Origin: Acidimicrobiaceae bacterium
GTDB lineage: Bacteria > Actinomycetota > Acidimicrobiia > Acidimicrobiales > RAAP-2
DNA length: 29,682 bases
NCBI GenBank assembly: GCA_003164275.1
Contig: PLSY01000397.1
Location: 1 to 29,682, forward strand
Reading direction: 5' to 3'
The translations under genes and the position numbers were made by a program. The notes under the pieces were generated by a model. That model was given only the letters and a program-made list of their open reading frames with translations. It was not told where the DNA came from and did not search any database. This document shows positions 1-8,392 of this stretch, piece after piece (the first letter of the stretch is position 1; every line of letters begins with the position of its first letter).

Positions 1-3000
1 CGCCGTCGCTCGCCACCAGCCAGTAACCCCGGCCGTCCGGCGTTGCCGTCATGGCCACGATCGGTCGGTTGAGGGCCATGGCGCCGGCCGATCCGAAGAA
101 GCCCGAGTTGCCGAAGGCGGACACGGCCCCGTTGCTGGTGGCCAGCCGGTAGCCGTTGGATGGCGAGGCAGAGGTGGTTCCGCCGGCAGTATGGACCGGG
201 CCGGAGGAACCGGTTGCCGACGTGGACCCCGCCGTGGTGGGGGTGGTGGTCGAGGGGGCAGCGGTCGCCTGGGTGGTGGGCGGTGCCTGGGTGGTCGTGG
301 CGGTGGTGGAGCCGCCACCTGTCCCGCCGCTGGTGACGGTCGCTCCTGAACTGGCTGACGTGTCGGGCTCGAGCTGAGGCAGCGAGTCCCCAGCGACCTG
401 TCCCGTGGTATCGGTTCCGCCATAGACCTCGATGGCGTGGAGGTAGGCGTCCCCTAGCAACGTGGTCGGCCACCACGGCGGGATGCCACCTCCGTAGTAG
501 CCGCCGTAGTTGGCCTCAGAGACGGAGATCCTGACCGCGCTTGCCGTCATCGGTGAGAAGGCCAGCTGCAGTTCATGGGTACGGAACTGGCCGACGACGG
601 TTGCGACGTCGGTCCAGCCGACCCCGGGGCGGTCCACCGAGACGACGTAGTTGCGAACGCTGGTGGCGATGCTCCCGACCGACTGGGTGTCGACGATCAC
701 CCGGTTGACCGAGGCGGGACTGGCCAGGGTGACGGTGAGGCTGGGCGTGGTGTCTCCGGCTGCAGACGTCCAGCCGCTCCCGGTCACCGAGCCGGTGACC
801 GCCCCCGAGGCCGTGCCCGACGAGGCCGACACCGAACTGTGGCTCACCGCCAGGTCGGGCCCGTAGGTCTCGGTCGGGCCGAGGGTCAATGTGTCGCCGA
901 CCGGATACGAGACGAAGGTCACCTGATCGGAGATGGGAAGGCTGTAGGCGGCGCCCGAGGCTACCGAGACTGTCGTGGTGCCCCCATATTCGGAGGTGAG
1001 GGTGACAGGGATGGTGCCACCGCCGGGTGCTGTCACCGTCACCGACCCGTTGACGTCGAGGCCGTCCGACCAGATGGCCGCCAGCTGGGTGGCCTGGCCG
1101 CTGCCCGGGCCGAACTCTGCCTGGTAGGTCTGGGGAATGCCCGTTTGAGGCATCGAGACATACGGGCGGCCGGAGATCTGGTTGGCCGTGACCATGGTGG
1201 CCAGCGCTGCCGGCTTCACGTAGTCGTCGGTGTCGCTGGCCTGGATGAGCGAGAAGGAGACCCCGTCGTTGCCCCAACTCCCCTCGTCGAAGTAGTAGCT
1301 CCACACCGGGATGTTCAGCGCCTTCTCCCAGATCATGGCCCGCGAGATGGTGTTGGCCTGTCCGAGGAAGTTGTACTCGCCGTCCGACCACCACCCGACC
1401 TCGGTGAACCACAGTGGGGTGGTCCCCAGGACGGCTTCCAACTGTTGGATCTGTGCCGGGGTGCCGTCCTCTTCGAACGAGTCGTTGTTGTCGGTATAGG
1501 GGTGGATGGAGGCAACGTCCAGATAGCTCAGGCCGCCGGCTGCGACCAGCTGCTGCCACCAGCTGATGGACGGCTTCAGGGTCGATCCGCCGATGACCGT
1601 CGAGGTCCCGCCCGGCTCCACCGACTTGACCGCGGCGTCGAAGGGGGCGAGCACCTTGGTGACGTACTGAGCGGCATTGCCCCATCCGGTGTTGTTGGCT
1701 TCGTTCCAGGGCTCCCACATGGTGACCGGGGCGCAGACCCCGCAACCGGTCGGCGGGGTGGCGTAGAACGAGACCAGCCTGGCGATATCGGCCTGCCAGA
1801 AGCCACTCGCCACCAGTGCCGACGACACGGCATCGCCCCCGCTGACCTGGATCCAGTAGGAGACGTGATCGGCGCCGGCCTCCGCGGCTGCCTTGAAGGC
1901 GTCGTCAGAAGTATGGGCAAAGGTCATGGCCGACGGTCCACAGGTGGCGAGGGTCGGATTCGACGCCGAGCAGTTGGGCAGCACGGATCCCCAATCGATG
2001 GTCTGGACGCCCCGCGCTCCGGTGAGGCCCAGCTCGGCGTTGAGGGCGACGCCCCTCGGATCGCTCGGGCCACCCGAGCCGACCCCGGACGGCAGAGTGT
2101 CCAGGTTGAGGCGGTCACCGCCGGCTCCGACCGTGTAGGGGAGACAGGTCGTGCCCAGTCTGGTGGCCGGTGATGTGCTGGTGTCGTAGAGCGAGGCCTG
2201 GACCAGGTAGGGGCCGGGCTGTTGGTCGGCTGCGGGGATCACGATTGGGATGCTGGCCAGACCGGCTGCCGTGGTGGGCAGGGCGATGGTCGAGGCCGGT
2301 GGCACGGTCTCACTGGCCAGTGTCGTTGCACTCTCGACCCGATAGGCCAACTGGAGGTGCGAGGCGTCCGCCGCCCACCACGGGTCGAAGCTGGCCGTCA
2401 CGGCCGGCGTGACCCCGGGTGCGAAGTAGTTGCCGGTGGCCGACGACGAGAGTCCTGCCCCCCAACCGAGGGAGTCGGTCGGGATGTGCGCCCCCCCGAT
2501 GTAGGACTGGACCGTGGCCAGCGAGACCGAAGAGACGTTGTCGGCCACGCCATTGAACGGCGGGCCGCCGACGAAGTAGAAGGTCGAGCCGACGAGGAAG
2601 AAGTTGTAGGCGCCCATGGCCAGGTTGCCTCCCCCGAGGTTGTTCTGGCCGAGGGTGGTCGAACCCTCGAGGTATCCCGAGCTGCTCGTCGCCTGGATGG
2701 TGTTCAGGGGATCGGCGGTGTAGATGGTGCCGTCGGGACCCTCGGTCGCCTCGCCCGGGTAGTAGAACTGCGTCCCCCCTCCGGTATGCACTCCGTTCTG
2801 AGCGGTATTGGACGAGCCGAACATGGAGAGCACCGTCCCGGTCGGGCTGACGGTTCGGACGTAGCCGTTCGACGAGTACAACAGGTCGCCGTTGGTCTCG
2901 GTCGTCACCCACCCGTAGCTGTCGATGAGGGGGAAGGTACCGGTGATCCCGCCCGACGACGGGTCGAGCACATCACTGTGGGCACCGTCTTGGACGACGC

Positions 3001-3580
3001 TCACCACTACTTCGAATCCTGCCCCCGACCCGACCGAGAAGAGGCCGGTCGGGTTGCCCGACTCGGGGTGGCTCGTCCACAGCACCTGGCCCGAGGCGGA
3101 GAACTTGGACACCTTCGTTCCGTAGTAGCTCGCCAAATAGATGTTGCCCGACGGATCGACGACAGGCTGGCTCACCTGGTCGGCGCCGGTGAACCCGGCG
3201 GGAAGGGCGAACGAGCTGATGAGGGTGCCCGAGAGGGAATAGGTGTCGAACTGGCTGCCGGTGTTGACGTAGATGGCACTGGAGGTGGCGAGGAAGTTGA
3301 CCACGCCCCCGGTCGGCATCACGACGGTCGAAACGGGATTGGCCGCGAAGGTCGGTTCCGGCCCGAGGATGGCCGTCGGGTCGGGGGCCTCGCAGATGGG
3401 GCTGACCTCGGTCGGCGTCGGGGCCGGCACCGCACCGGCGATCTGCGGCGTTGCGGCCTGGGCGCGGGAGATGTCGGCTACGACTCCAAGAGTCGTGGCC
3501 AGAGCGACCACCCCCGACAGGGCGCAGACAACGGCCCGTCTAAGGCGGGGCCGCTTCGGCCCGCACGATGCCCACTTCAC
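1..3580 (-). CDS. Secreted multidomain clan GH-A glycoside hydrolase-like protein, C-terminus cut by window edge
   Basis: The frame is open from a GTG at 3580 to the window edge (about 1193 residues), with an in-frame stop just upstream of the GTG. The N-terminus is a signal peptide: a basic stretch (KRPRLRR) and a hydrophobic core, with likely cleavage near residue 43 (RAQA-ATP). Residues about 90-330 look like a beta-propeller of NHL type, with repeated 'DPSGNIYLAS' and 'EGPDGTIYTAD' phrases. Residues about 480-760 resemble a clan GH-A hydrolase: E627 in MWEPWNEANN fits the acid/base and E727 in WFTEVGWW fits the nucleophile. Residues about 900-1050 look like a discoidin/F5-8C-type carbohydrate-binding domain. 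A Thr/Ser/Gly-rich linker follows, then the first 'GYWLVASDG' repeat, which continues outside the window. The role is probably extracellular glycan binding or cleavage; the substrate is unknown. The GH family (GH39- or GH5-like) is uncertain. Confidence 0.82.
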   Translation of the reverse strand, partial: MKWASCGPKRPRLRRAVVCALSGVVALATTLGVVADISRAQAATPQIAGAVPAPTPTEVSPICEAPDPTAILGPEPTFAANPVSTVVMPTGGVVNFLATSSAIYVNTGSQFDTYSLSGTLISSFALPAGFTGADQVSQPVVDPSGNIYLASYYGTKVSKFSASGQVLWTSHPESGNPTGLFSVGSGAGFEVVVSVVQDGAHSDVLDPSSGGITGTFPLIDSYGWVTTETNGDLLYSSNGYVRTVSPTGTVLSMFGSSNTAQNGVHTGGGTQFYYPGEATEGPDGTIYTADPLNTIQATSSSGYLEGSTTLGQNNLGGGNLAMGAYNFFLVGSTFYFVGGPPFNGVADNVSSVSLATVQSYIGGAHIPTDSLGWGAGLSSSATGNYFAPGVTPAVTASFDPWWAADASHLQLAYRVESATTLASETVPPASTIALPTTAAGLASIPIVIPAADQQPGPYLVQASLYDTSTSPATRLGTTCLPYTVGAGGDRLNLDTLPSGVGSGGPSDPRGVALNAELGLTGARGVQTIDWGSVLPNCSASNPTLATCGPSAMTFAHTSDDAFKAAAEAGADHVSYWIQVSGGDAVSSALVASGFWQADIARLVSFYATPPTGCGVCAPVTMWEPWNEANNTGWGNAAQYVTKVLAPFDAAVKSVEPGGTSTVIGGSTLKPSISWWQQLVAAGGLSYLDVASIHPYTDNNDSFEEDGTPAQIQQLEAVLGTTPLWFTEVGWWSDGEYNFLGQANTISRAMIWEKALNIPVWSYYFDEGSWGNDGVSFSLIQASDTDDYVKPAALATMVTANQISGRPYVSMPQTGIPQTYQAEFGPGSGQATQLAAIWSDGLDVNGSVTVTAPGGGTIPVTLTSEYGGTTTVSVASGAAYSLPISDQVTFVSYPVGDTLTLGPTETYGPDLAVSHSSVSASSGTASGAVTGSVTGSGWTSAAGDTTPSLTVTLASPASVNRVIVDTQSVGSIATSVRNYVVSVDRPGVGWTDVATVVGQFRTHELQLAFSPMTASAVRISVSEANYGGYYGGGIPPWWPTTLLGDAYLHAIEVYGGTDTTGQVAGDSLPQLEPDTSASSGATVTSGGTGGGSTTATTTQAPPTTQATAAPSTTTPTTAGSTSATGSSGPVHTAGGTTSASPSNGYRLATSNGAVSAFGNSGFFGSAGAMALNRPIVAMTATPDGRGYWLVASDG

Positions 3581-3715
3581 CCTTCCTCATCGGCGGGGCC
3601 CACCAGTTCTTTAGTGGGATCTGCGGCACCGGGCCTGGCGGGGTGGCCAGTGGCCGGAGCACCGGCCCGATGTCGGGTGGGGCATTTGGGTCACAGTACG
3701 CTGCCTCGGTGGTCC

Positions 3716-3951
3716 GACCTCCGGTGGTTGCGGCGGGTCCGAGCCCCGTTCATCCTCACCTCGGCACAAAACATCGAAAAGGCCTACCCGCCCCCGTTCC
3801 GATGGCTCGAGCGTTGGTCGCTCACCCGAGCCGCCGGCGCCTACACCTGCAACTCGAAGGCCGCCCAGGCCTACTCGTGGCCAGCATGGCCCGGGCCCAG
3901 ATGGAGCTGTACCGGCCGGCGGCGACCGGCGATCAGTCGTCGAGGGTCTGA
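3716..3951 (+). pseudogene. Decayed GT4 glycosyltransferase fragment
   Basis: Between two minus-strand genes, the plus strand reads DLRWLRRVRAPFILTSAQNI followed by EKAYPPPFRWLERWSLTRAA and GAYTCNSKAAQAY. This closely resembles the end of the N-terminal domain of GT4 glycosyltransferases (pattern 'P-F-hydrophobic-x-S-x-QN-x-x-K-x-YP-x-PFRW-x-E'). There is no start codon context and no rest of the enzyme. Near 3885 similarity jumps to the next frame, which reads SMARAQMELYRPAATGD and then stops at 3949-3951. That could be the extreme C-terminus of the same gene, joined by an internal deletion. The rest of the 3581-3961 gap holds nothing else I recognise, and it must also carry the upstream region of the secreted hydrolase that starts at 3580. 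Confidence 0.6.
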
Positions 3952-3961
3952 TGGGCCGCGG

Positions 3962-4870
3962 TCAGTCCGCCGGCTGCGACTCCTCCACGTGGACGGGACC
4001 GCGCCAGTAGAGGTGGAACCGGTTGGCCGCCAGCCTGCCGCGTGCCCCCGGTAGGACCATGGCCCGCACGAACGAGCCAGCCACCGTGCCGGTCCGATAG
4101 ACCTGCCAACCGATGGTCCCGTAATGCTTACGTACGTAGCGCTCATGGGAGGCATGGAAGTGGACCTCGCGGGTCCCCGGGTCCCCACCGGTGCCTGCGC
4201 CCACGTGGGTGGCAGCAACCTCGGTGCACAGGGCTACGTTCCATCCGAGGTCGTGGGCCCTTCGCTGCCAGTCCGTCTCCTCGGCATAGAGGAAAAACCG
4301 CTCGTCGAAGCCACCCACCTGGTCGAGTGCGGTCGAACGCATGAGGAGGACCGAGCCGATCACGAAGTCCTCGTGGTCACGGAGCCGACCGAGACCCATG
4401 GCCTCGACCCAGGCCCCCAGAGGGGTCGGGAACGGCCATGCCACACGGGCCGGGGTGCCGTCTACGGGGTCGGTCTGGATGGGAGCGACACAGGCCAGGT
4501 CGGGCTGTTCATGGAGGCAGCGGTGCAGGCCCTTGACGCCCGCGGCGGTGATCTGGGCATCCGGGTTGAGCAACAAGACGTCGCCCCCTTGACCATCCAG
4601 GAGGGCGAGGCCACGGTTCACCCCGCCACCGAATCCGAGGTTGGTCCCGGGATCGACGTAGCGGGCGCCATGACGTTCGGAGACCGACTTGATCGATGGA
4701 TCCGACGAGTTGTCCACCACGAGGACAGGGAAGGATCCGCCCAAGGAGCTGAGGCAGCTCTCGAACAGGTCAGGCGCTCCGTAGGCCACGACGAGCACGG
4801 TGACCTCTGCGTCCGGTTGGTCACCCCGAGGCTCGGTGGTATCGGGAGCGCCACCGTCGGAGGCGGGCAT
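3962..4870 (-). CDS. GT2 family glycosyltransferase (rhamnosyltransferase-like)
   Basis: This 302-residue GT-A fold enzyme is predicted to be cytoplasmic or membrane-associated and to add a sugar from a nucleotide donor to a growing lipid-linked glycan. Visible motifs are the N-terminal strand VTVLVVAYGAPDLFESCLSS, VVDNSSD at about residue 70, TNLGFGGGVNRG, and LLLNPDAQI, where the D of the DxD-like metal site lies. FDERFFLYAEETDWQRRAHD near residue 210 is the acidic catalytic signature shared with WbbL-type rhamnosyltransferases. Its ATG overlaps the TAA of the upstream Wzz/BY-kinase gene as TAATG, so the two are probably translationally coupled in one minus-strand operon. The donor sugar cannot be told from the sequence; rhamnose is only the commonest case. 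Confidence 0.88.
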   Translation of the reverse strand: MPASDGGAPDTTEPRGDQPDAEVTVLVVAYGAPDLFESCLSSLGGSFPVLVVDNSSDPSIKSVSERHGARYVDPGTNLGFGGGVNRGLALLDGQGGDVLLLNPDAQITAAGVKGLHRCLHEQPDLACVAPIQTDPVDGTPARVAWPFPTPLGAWVEAMGLGRLRDHEDFVIGSVLLMRSTALDQVGGFDERFFLYAEETDWQRRAHDLGWNVALCTEVAATHVGAGTGGDPGTREVHFHASHERYVRKHYGTIGWQVYRTGTVAGSFVRAMVLPGARGRLAANRFHLYWRGPVHVEESQPAD

Positions 4871-6531
4871 TACTGCTTGTAGGCGTAGGACTGATACGAA
4901 TCGGTGGTCGAGCGTTTAACACGATTCAAGACGACACCGAGCACCGTGCACTCGGTTGTCTCCAGGCGACGGACGGTCCGTTCGAGGTCGACCCGATCGG
5001 TCTTGCCCTCCGATGCCACGACGACTGCCCCCGTCGCCAAGCTGCCCAGAATGGCGGTGTCGGGGACGGCGAGGACTGGGGGCGTGTCCATCACGATGAT
5101 GTCGGCCAGCATGGGCAGCTGAGCCAGCACCGGCTGCATGCCCGGGCTGCCGAAGAGCTCACTCGGGTTGTCGAGCTGGGTCCCGACCGGGAGCACCTGG
5201 AGACCGGCCACTCCGCTGTCGACCAGGAATGAACTCACCGATGTCGCGTCCGGCCCCGCCTTTGCCGTCGCTCGCATGGTCCGAGGTGGGTCGACCCGTT
5301 GCGTGGCCTGCCGCTCGTTGGGCCTCGCCTGGGCCCGGGTATTCGCCTTGGCCTGGGGCTGGCCATTCGCCGTGGCCTCGGAGATCGAGCCGAGTGGCTG
5401 CTCTTGGCCGAGGTTCTTCCAGTTCGACTTGATGAGGTCGGAGAGTCCCGGCTGATCGGCGATCTGGAGGCCGAAGATGTCCTCCATCCTTGGGCGCCGG
5501 AAGTCGGCGGAGACCACGATGACCTTGCTCCCGCTGAGGGCCCAGGCCACGGCGAGGTTGGCGGCAACGAAGGTCTTGCCGTCCCCCGGCTCGGGGCTGG
5601 TGACGATCAGTATCGGACAGGCGACGTCTCCCAGGATGACCCGCAGGCTGGTGCGCAGCTCACGAATCGACTCCGCCATTAGCGACTGGGGGGCCTGGAC
5701 CATGGCGATCGACACCTTGCCGCTTCGCACGTCCTGGTCTTGGGGGAGCTCGGCCAGGATGGGGGAGTCGGTGATGGCCTCGATGTCGGGGCTGGTCCGG
5801 AGTCGGGTGTCGAAGTTGTCCCGTCCGAGAGCCAACCCACATCCGACGAGGAGGCCGGCGATGATGCCGATCCCGATGAGCTTCGCCTTACCGAGGCCGG
5901 TGGGTGACGTAGGGAAGTTAGCCGCCACTTGGATTGAAGTGTAGGGCTCACCCAGCTTGATGGTGCTCTGTTGGGCCTGGAGCGCGCTGTAAGAAGCGGT
6001 CAGCCCGGCGATCTGGGCTATGACGACGGAATTGGTCGAGGCTCCGAGCTGGCTCTGGAGCCCGGCGATCTGTGAGGTCAGTCCGGTGAGCGCCGTGCTG
6101 ATCTTGTCCACCTGGACCTGGACGACCGCCTGGGTCTGGTCGACGAAGGCCTCGGAGTAGGCCCGTGCCACCGCTTGGGCCTCCGACGGATCGGAGTTGG
6201 TGGCAGTGATGGTCAGGCTGCCACTGGTGGTGTCGACGGTGCCCGTGACTTGCGAGGACACCTGGGCGACATGCGGGTCCTTCAAGATGGCCGCGGCCCG
6301 CAGTTGCACGGCGGTGCTGCTCAGCTGCTGGACGGGGTCGGGCAAGACCACCGGGTTCGTGCTTGGGGCGCCCGTGGCGGAAGGCGTCGACTCCACGATG
6401 AGAGCCGTCGACTGGTATTTGGGCGTCTCTACCTTCGAATAGACGAGGGCAGCGCCAACGGCGACGATGATGCTGACCAGGATGGTCAGCTTCCGGCGCC
6501 ACAATGTGGAGAGAAACTCTTTGAACGTCAG
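4870..6531 (-). CDS. Wzz chain-length determinant fused to BY-kinase (CpsD-like)
   Basis: This is a polysaccharide co-polymerase that couples chain-length control to tyrosine autophosphorylation at the inner membrane. Numbering is from the TTG at 6504. It has TM1 at 7-22, an external Wzz region with a helical segment at 110-180, TM2 at about 207-226, then the kinase: Walker A SPEPGDGKT (303-311), Walker A' VVSADFRRP (Ser where the usual motif has the first Asp; D334 kept), and Walker B IIVMDTPP (D473). The tail SYQSYAYKQ has Tyr 537, 540 and 542 as likely phosphosites. Residues about 371-430 form a Gln/Ala/Arg-rich insertion. No ATG or GTG fits. The in-frame sequence upstream of the TTG reads LPLTFKEFLSTLWRRK, which looks like a normal Wzz N-terminus, so a CTG at 6531 is a possible true start; an in-frame TAA lies at 6544-6546. 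The reading frame is certain and the start is not. Confidence 0.88.
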   Translation of the reverse strand: MTFKEFLSTLWRRKLTILVSIIVAVGAALVYSKVETPKYQSTALIVESTPSATGAPSTNPVVLPDPVQQLSSTAVQLRAAAILKDPHVAQVSSQVTGTVDTTSGSLTITATNSDPSEAQAVARAYSEAFVDQTQAVVQVQVDKISTALTGLTSQIAGLQSQLGASTNSVVIAQIAGLTASYSALQAQQSTIKLGEPYTSIQVAANFPTSPTGLGKAKLIGIGIIAGLLVGCGLALGRDNFDTRLRTSPDIEAITDSPILAELPQDQDVRSGKVSIAMVQAPQSLMAESIRELRTSLRVILGDVACPILIVTSPEPGDGKTFVAANLAVAWALSGSKVIVVSADFRRPRMEDIFGLQIADQPGLSDLIKSNWKNLGQEQPLGSISEATANGQPQAKANTRAQARPNERQATQRVDPPRTMRATAKAGPDATSVSSFLVDSGVAGLQVLPVGTQLDNPSELFGSPGMQPVLAQLPMLADIIVMDTPPVLAVPDTAILGSLATGAVVVASEGKTDRVDLERTVRRLETTECTVLGVVLNRVKRSTTDSYQSYAYKQ

Positions 6532-6583
6532 TGGAAGCTCGCTTTAGGTGAGGTGTGCCCCGGGCACTGAGGATAGGTCGTTC

Positions 6584-6607
6584 GGGGGGTGACAAGCCGC
6601 ACCCCCC
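6584..6607. other. Perfect 8-bp hairpin in divergent intergenic region
   Basis: GGGGGGTG at 6584-6591 is followed by an 8-base loop and CACCCCCC at 6600-6607. It lies between the divergent Wzz/BY-kinase and Wzy-like genes, upstream of both. It has no T-tract on either strand, so it is not a typical intrinsic terminator. It could be an operator or a structured 5' leader of the kinase transcript. Confidence 0.4.
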
Positions 6608-6639
6608 AAGTTGGCTCGCTGCAGCCCCGAAGAGAGGGC

Positions 6640-6750
6640 ATGGCGATGATTGAAAATGCGCCCGCTAGAGACGGCAACGCTGCTCCCGTAGGGTTGGATG
6701 GCGGCTTGGCCATGTCGGTGTTCCTCATTGTCATTTTTGCTGATTCCTAA
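6640..6750 (+). CDS. Possible 36-residue small protein (34 from the second ATG)
   Basis: An open frame runs from ATG at 6640 (or a second ATG at 6646) to TAA at 6748-6750. GAGAGGG lies just upstream, with suitable spacing to the second ATG. The product begins MAMIENAPARDGN and ends with a short hydrophobic stretch, LAMSVFLIVIFADS. It lies in the roughly 400-bp gap between the divergent Wzz/BY-kinase and Wzy-like genes. I recognise no family. The ribosome-binding-site-like sequence and the unusually AT-rich 3' end are the only support, so this is a weak call. The remaining gap sequence (6751-6931) shows no gene I would defend. Confidence 0.25.
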   Translation: MAMIENAPARDGNAAPVGLDGGLAMSVFLIVIFADS

Positions 6751-6931
6751 GGCTGGCGTCATATCTCGTCGACCAGGTAGACGTGGACAACGTGGATAGC
6801 GTCGACATCGAAGAGCCAGTTCTTGAGATCGAATCGACGAAGACATACTGGTGCTCGGCGCGGAAGCTACGCTGCCGGGGAGGCGAGCGGCGTTGGTCCC
6901 GAGGTCTGAAAAGCGAGAGCGCGTCCACGAT

Positions 6932-8377
6932 ATGAGCCGTAGCACCACATCGAAATCGGCCCGGGTGCTCGACGACTGGCAGCCTCGCAATCCCGTGGTC
7001 CAGGCAGTCAAGTCCGCTGCCGCGTGGGCGTGCGTCGTGGCGGTGGCCGCCGTCGGGGGCGTGCTCATGGTTGGCAACCGCAAGTTCGGCTTCGCCTTCG
7101 CCGCCTTCATGTTGGCCTTCGGAGTGTTCGTCGCTGATCCCATCCTGCTGGTCGTGATTGCTCTACCTGGTGTCATGTTGCTCCAGCGGATCGGGGGCGC
7201 GAGCACCAACCTGAGTGTCGCCGACCTCTTGGTGTTCCTCGCCGGGGTGATCAGCCTGTTCCATATCCGATGGAAGGACGCCCCCTTCTTGCGCCAGTTC
7301 ATGCGAGGCGTCGTCTGGTACGAGGCCGTCTTGATCCTCGTCGTGGTGGCCCATCCCAATCGCTACAACGTCGTCGAGTGGTTCCACCGCTTCTCCTACC
7401 TCGGGGCGAGTGTCCTTGCCGGTTGGGTGATAGCCAAGAGCGGCCGGATCAGGCAGGCCTTTCGGCTCTTTCTGGCCGGAGCCGCCGTTTTGGCCGTCAT
7501 CGCCATGGGGGTGGCCGTGGCGCTCCACTTCCATCCCGCCCAGTTCGGGGCTTACCAAAAGAACTCGATCGGTGCGGTCATGTGGGTGGCCATTGTCGTG
7601 GCCCAGATCAATCCCTCGTGGACCGGGATAAAGCGGGGACAAGCCCGGATCGTCAAGTACCTCTGCCTGGTCGGACTGCTGGCCACCCAGTCACGGCAGT
7701 CGGCCATCTTGTTGGTGGTCGCCCTCGGTGCCGCACTGTTTCTCAGCCCCGAGCTAAGGCGCCGCGGCAAGATCCTGTTGCTCGCCGCCGTGCCGGTCGT
7801 CGTGCTCGTCTATTACAGCTTTTCCATCAACGCCCGGAACAACCCCCAGTTCAACTCGGTAGCCATTCGAGTCGGCCAGATCAGCGCAGCCATGCACGTG
7901 TGGCGCTTGAGCCCAATCCTGGGCGAAGGGATGCGCTTCTACAACCTTCCCCAGTACGTGGCTGTGACTGCTCCTCCGAACGTCGTCATCGACAACCTGG
8001 CGTCAACGGGAATCCTCGGCTCCGTGGCGTTCATCTTCCTCGTCGTCATCACCATGCGTACCATGTACCGACTTCCGTACACCCTCGGCACTCTCGGACT
8101 GGTCCTCTTGCTCGGCCACTACGTAGGCGGCCTGTTCGACATCTTCTGGCTCGGTGGGCCGACTGTTGGACCACTCATCATCGCCGGGGTGTGTCTCGGT
8201 CTAGCCGACATGGACCGGATGAAGGGAGATGAGCAACCGGCGGTCGCTGTCGAGCCTGCTGGTGAGGCAACGGCGGCACCAGGCCATCGGTCGCTCCGGC
8301 CAGTGTCGCGCTCGGTGATGGCCGGTGTGGCGGCGCGACTGAGCGCGGCGCGAGCAGTCTTGCTCCCCAGTCTCTGA
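6932..8377 (+). CDS. O-antigen ligase/polymerase-type membrane protein (Wzy-like)
   Basis: This 481-residue protein has about 11-12 hydrophobic segments and a polar central loop, typical of the Wzy/WaaL family, which polymerises or ligates lipid-linked oligosaccharide repeats on the outer face of the membrane. Family-like features are YQKNSIGAVMWVAIV at about residue 210, TQSRQSAILLVVALG, and the late periplasmic loop with LSPILGEGMRFY followed by PPNVVIDNLASTGILGSVAF, the position of the functional loop in this family. I chose ATG at 6932. The frame is open further upstream to 6851, but that part is Arg-rich and unlike a membrane-protein start. It is divergent from the Wzz/BY-kinase gene and forms a natural pair with it. 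The cytoplasmic tail of about 55 residues is Ala-rich and variable. Polymerase versus ligase cannot be decided by eye. Confidence 0.82.
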   Translation: MSRSTTSKSARVLDDWQPRNPVVQAVKSAAAWACVVAVAAVGGVLMVGNRKFGFAFAAFMLAFGVFVADPILLVVIALPGVMLLQRIGGASTNLSVADLLVFLAGVISLFHIRWKDAPFLRQFMRGVVWYEAVLILVVVAHPNRYNVVEWFHRFSYLGASVLAGWVIAKSGRIRQAFRLFLAGAAVLAVIAMGVAVALHFHPAQFGAYQKNSIGAVMWVAIVVAQINPSWTGIKRGQARIVKYLCLVGLLATQSRQSAILLVVALGAALFLSPELRRRGKILLLAAVPVVVLVYYSFSINARNNPQFNSVAIRVGQISAAMHVWRLSPILGEGMRFYNLPQYVAVTAPPNVVIDNLASTGILGSVAFIFLVVITMRTMYRLPYTLGTLGLVLLLGHYVGGLFDIFWLGGPTVGPLIIAGVCLGLADMDRMKGDEQPAVAVEPAGEATAAPGHRSLRPVSRSVMAGVAARLSAARAVLLPSL

Positions 8378-8392
8378 CGCAGTCGTGGCCCA

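Noticed and set aside
575..2173. A 532-codon plus-strand open frame.
   Set aside because: It is antisense to the hydrolase catalytic region, where the minus frame shows both catalytic Glu motifs. It is a GC-rich shadow.
2222..4054. A 610-codon plus-strand open frame.
   Set aside because: It is opposite the secreted hydrolase gene. Its composition is Gly/Arg/Asp-rich shadow sequence with no domain, except for the short GT4-like remnant near 3716-3890, which I annotate separately.
6783..6935. A 50-codon plus-strand frame from GTG, reading VDNVDSVDIEEPVLEIESTK, whose TGA overlaps the Wzy-like ATG.
   Set aside because: The acidic start looks protein-like, but the second half is Arg/Cys-rich, there is no ribosome-binding site and no family is recognised.
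6544..7359. A 271-codon minus-strand open frame over the Wzy-like gene start.
   Set aside because: Thr/Arg/Ser-rich shadow with no motif; the plus-strand membrane protein is clearly the coding frame.
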